Shown here piece by piece: positions 7,192-9,527 of a stretch of DNA of 9,527 nucleotides. The position numbers and the translations under genes are program-made. This stretch comes from Candidatus Hydrogenedentota bacterium. Lineage in GTDB: Bacteria > Hydrogenedentota > Hydrogenedentia > Hydrogenedentiales > GCA-2746185. A model generated the notes under the pieces. The model worked only from the letters and a program-made list of their open reading frames with translations. It was not told the origin of the DNA and did not search any database. The stretch's first letter is position 1, and each line of letters starts with the position of its first letter. Location: contig DTSJ01000298.1 in assembly GCA_012965445.1 (NCBI GenBank), forward strand, positions 1 to 9,527, read 5' to 3'.

Positions 7192-8268
7192 ATGTCAGGA
7201 ATCGTTCTGGGTCCCCAAGGAAACCCGGTGCCGGAAACCCAGGTCGACGCAGAATGGAAAACCGGAAACGCCTCAGCAGTCGCCGACGAACAAGGTCGCT
7301 TCAGTCTACCTGTTCCCAAAAATACCTATGGAGACGGGGATCTCATATTCTTTCGAAAGGCGAGAATAAAACCGATAAGCGAAAACGGATGGTGGGTCAT
7401 TGAAGAGGATATATTCGACATATCGTTCTACGGTGATGTTTACGGTGACCAACTCACCCGCTATCTCTATGTCAAATACGAAAACTTCCCCGTCGTCGGC
7501 GATCGCTCTGGCATAGGAAAAGGTCCCCTTGGTACCTGGGATGCCGTTACTACCTACAACACGATGGATTTTCCAGGCCAGATTAGACTTCAAAGAGATG
7601 AAGACGGCGCCATAAGTGGAACATGGGTAGACGGTATCGGTCACCCGGAACTTTCCCGCTTATTGGTTCCAGAAACAATCACTATAAGCGCTGATTCAGA
7701 AGGTTTCAAAGCCTATTCGGAAGTATTTGAGGTACCGTTTGAGGGCCGTAATGATATCGCTTTAACACTCATCGAAACCGCCTCCGTGAGCGGACAAGTT
7801 GTGGACTCCAACGGAAAACCAATGTCTGGATGGAGAGTTTCTGCATATCTGACTGACGGCAACAGAACGGCAATATCCCAAGTGAACACACTTACTGATG
7901 ACTCCGGCTTATTTTCTATTCCAGACCTGAAACCTGGACCGTACGCCGTTATTATGTATTCCCCTAGCACAATACAACAGAGTACTCCTGAGCTGATGAT
8001 CAACTTGGCTCCCGGAACAGCCGCGCGCGATTTGAAGTTGGTATTCGAGCTTGGCAGGTCACTTTCGAGCTACATTCTGACCGCCAATGGAGATCCCATC
8101 AAAGAAGCAACAATAAGAGTCAACAGTATGTATACCAATAAGTCGACTCCGCGATCAGACTCTTCGGGATTTTTTCCATTCCAGATTTCAGGACGGACCG
8201 TGCAACGAAAATCGATATGTGGGTGGTGCATCCAGACTATCAGTTCGAGCATCGTCCATTCATTATAA
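7192..8268 (+). pseudogene. Carboxypeptidase-regulatory-like repeat protein, first fragment (frameshifted at its 3' end)
   Basis: The open frame has 358 codons, of which the last 30 or so (after base 8175) are out of frame and not homologous to anything around them. Three beta-sandwich repeats of the carboxypeptidase regulatory-like type are visible. They start near 7189 (SGIVLGPQGNPVPETQV), 7780 (ASVSGQVVDSNGKPMSGWRV) and 8056 (RSLSSYILTANGDPIKEATI). The second contains TDDSGLFSIPDLKPG, a typical turn. These domains are usually secreted or periplasmic and bind or scaffold. A separate GTWD...GTW segment sits at 7525-7656. The first ATG (7192) lies inside the first strand of the first repeat and has no Shine-Dalgarno, so it is unlikely to be a true start. 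No signal peptide is present, which fits a domain once exported by the upstream membrane segment. Confidence 0.7.
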
Positions 8269-9389
8269 ATGCCGATACTGAACACGGTGTCACGCTGTTC
8301 GAAAAACCTGCGGTAAAAGGCCGTGTACTCGATTCCGTTTCACGATTGCCCGTCATTGAGTTCAGACTTCACACATGGGAAGAAAATTTTGATGGCAATG
8401 TTTACAATGATGACGTCTATTTGGCAAGGGTCGGACGCAACAAACCAGAATCACATGAGAGGGATGAGTTTGCCTTCCGTCCGAGAGTAGTTGGTCCGGG
8501 AGGACTCGCTGTATGCGCCCCGGGATATGCCAGCGTCCTCCATTACTTTGAATACCTGGAATCCGGGCAATCCGAATCCGACATCGAAATCCTTCTCGAA
8601 CCCGTAACCCAGATTCAAGGTCGAGTTATCGATTCCAATGGCAAACCGGTAATCAATGCCCACATCTACCTTGGCATGCCCAATCGACCTGGACAAGGCA
8701 GGGGATCAAGCAGACGCGGAATCGCCCTCACTAACGGAGACGGCGACTTTCAAATTACAGAATACTCTCCGACGAACCTGTTTAGACTCACCGCAACACG
8801 CGACGACTACGTACCATCTTGGTTCGATGTCGCCCCTCCGTTCTCGAACATCAAAATCGTGTTTAAAGAAGGTGCCCGCATCGAGGGTTTCGTTACCTAT
8901 GGTGGCGTCCCATTCGATAGGGAGAAAGCAAGCATCCGTTTTCGTACCGACAGTTCCAGGCATCCAGAAGTAAATATCGACGACAATGGATTCTACGAAC
9001 TCGATAAAATAGCCGAAGGTCGACTCGAAATCACAGACACTTTTAAGCAAAAATACCGCACGAAAGGCTATATCGTCAGAGAAATCGATGTCCACCCGGC
9101 CGACGCGCTCCGGCAAGACTTCGGCGAAACCAACAATTCCTACATAGAAGGAATCGCCCTGATTGACGACCAACCCCTACTCCCCTCCACTATCGCCGTG
9201 ACTCTATACCGCCAAAACGGCGATCAACTCGGATTTTACGGCCAGACTGACAAAGACGGAACCTACCGCCTAGGTCCCCTCCCTGCCCCTGAATTCGAAT
9301 TCGGCTCCTACCTCGAACCCGCCTTCGAAACCGTCACCGCCCGCCCCGGAGAAACCACCAACCACGACTTACTCCTGACAACGGAATAG
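8170..9389 (+). pseudogene. Carboxypeptidase-regulatory-like repeat protein, second fragment (after a one-base frameshift)
   Basis: In this frame the translation continues the preceding fragment without loss: from the T-run it reads FSIPDFRTDRATKID and then MWVVHPDYQF. The first ATG (8217) has no ribosome-binding site and lies in mid-domain. Four further repeats begin near 8307 (PAVKGRVLDSVSRLPVIEFR), 8607 (TQIQGRVIDSNGKPVINAHI), 8874 (ARIEGFVTYGGVPFDREKAS) and 9138 (SYIEGIALIDDQPLLPSTIA). Each is followed by DG/DNGxY/F turns such as DKDGTYRLGPLP. The stop is TAG at 9387-9389. With one extra T at 8170-8175, the two fragments form one uninterrupted repeat protein. The frame is otherwise open for about 400 codons, so decay appears recent, or the indel may be a sequencing artefact. 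Confidence 0.72.
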
Positions 9390-9527
9390 ACCCCGCGACA
9401 CCACAAAAGGCCACAATATCGAATCCGAATCTGTCAACAGTTTACTTCTATAACTAATTACCTGTAAATAACTTACGAGCGCTACCCTCTCGTTTCCCAC
9501 AATCCCTTTTACCCCAAATTCCGAAGG

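Noticed and set aside
8706..9173. Minus-strand open frame of 155 codons opposite the repeat fragment
   Set aside because: No domain, no ribosome-binding site, and the opposite strand carries clear repeat-domain homology.
9390..9527. Possible terminator or small gene in the 3' flank
   Set aside because: Only 4-bp inverted repeats are present, with no T-run after a stem and no open frame with a ribosome-binding site.

Overview
The window is the tRNA-tuf-secE-nusG-rplK-rplA block of a bacterial chromosome of roughly 50% GC, with all supported genes on the + strand. The organism cannot be named. Three features suggest a planctomycete, Lentisphaerota or Hydrogenedentota-like lineage: a Gfo/Idh/MocA oxidoreductase remnant, an ECF-type sigma factor with a long hydrophobic C-terminal extension, and carboxypeptidase-regulatory-like beta repeats. 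This placement is inference.

Bases 1-164 hold the tail of a truncated Gfo/Idh/MocA-type oxidoreductase. A near-consensus sigma-70 promoter (331-359, TTGACA, 17-base spacer, TATGAT) follows, with a GC-rich hairpin and short T-tract just inside the predicted transcript. Then come tRNA-Thr(UGU), tRNA-Tyr(GUA), tRNA-Gly(UCC), tRNA-Thr(GGU), tuf, a short rpmG (49 codons), tRNA-Trp(CCA), secE, nusG, rplK, rplA and metK. The four leading tRNAs plus tuf match the order of thrU-tyrU-glyT-thrT-tufB in Escherichia coli, and secE-nusG-rplK-rplA is also the classical order. The usual next genes, rplJ-rplL-rpoB-rpoC, are missing and metK stands in their place. No terminator-like structure is visible between tuf and metK, and a textbook rho-independent terminator (6138-6175) closes the unit. 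The unit therefore combines decoding (tRNAs, EF-Tu), ribosome assembly (L33, L11, L1), protein export (SecE), transcription elongation (NusG) and S-adenosylmethionine synthesis. NusG carries an unusual acidic N-terminal extension of about 120 residues with three Ala-rich repeats.

Beyond the terminator, 6235-9389 looks like the wreck of one long gene: an ECF sigma factor, a membrane segment, a Pro/Thr/Ser/Glu-rich linker, and about seven carboxypeptidase-regulatory-like repeats. The sigma part and the first repeat block share one reading frame but are separated by three in-frame stops (6982, 7099, 7153). A one-base deletion in a T-run at 8170-8175 separates the first and second repeat blocks. 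Restored, the protein would be about 1,051 residues. Bases 9390-9527 hold nothing I recognise.

Hand counts on sampled 60-base lines show that strand composition changes inside the operon. The tuf lines are G-richer than C, while lines from nusG through the sigma gene are C-richer than G, although every gene is on the same strand.
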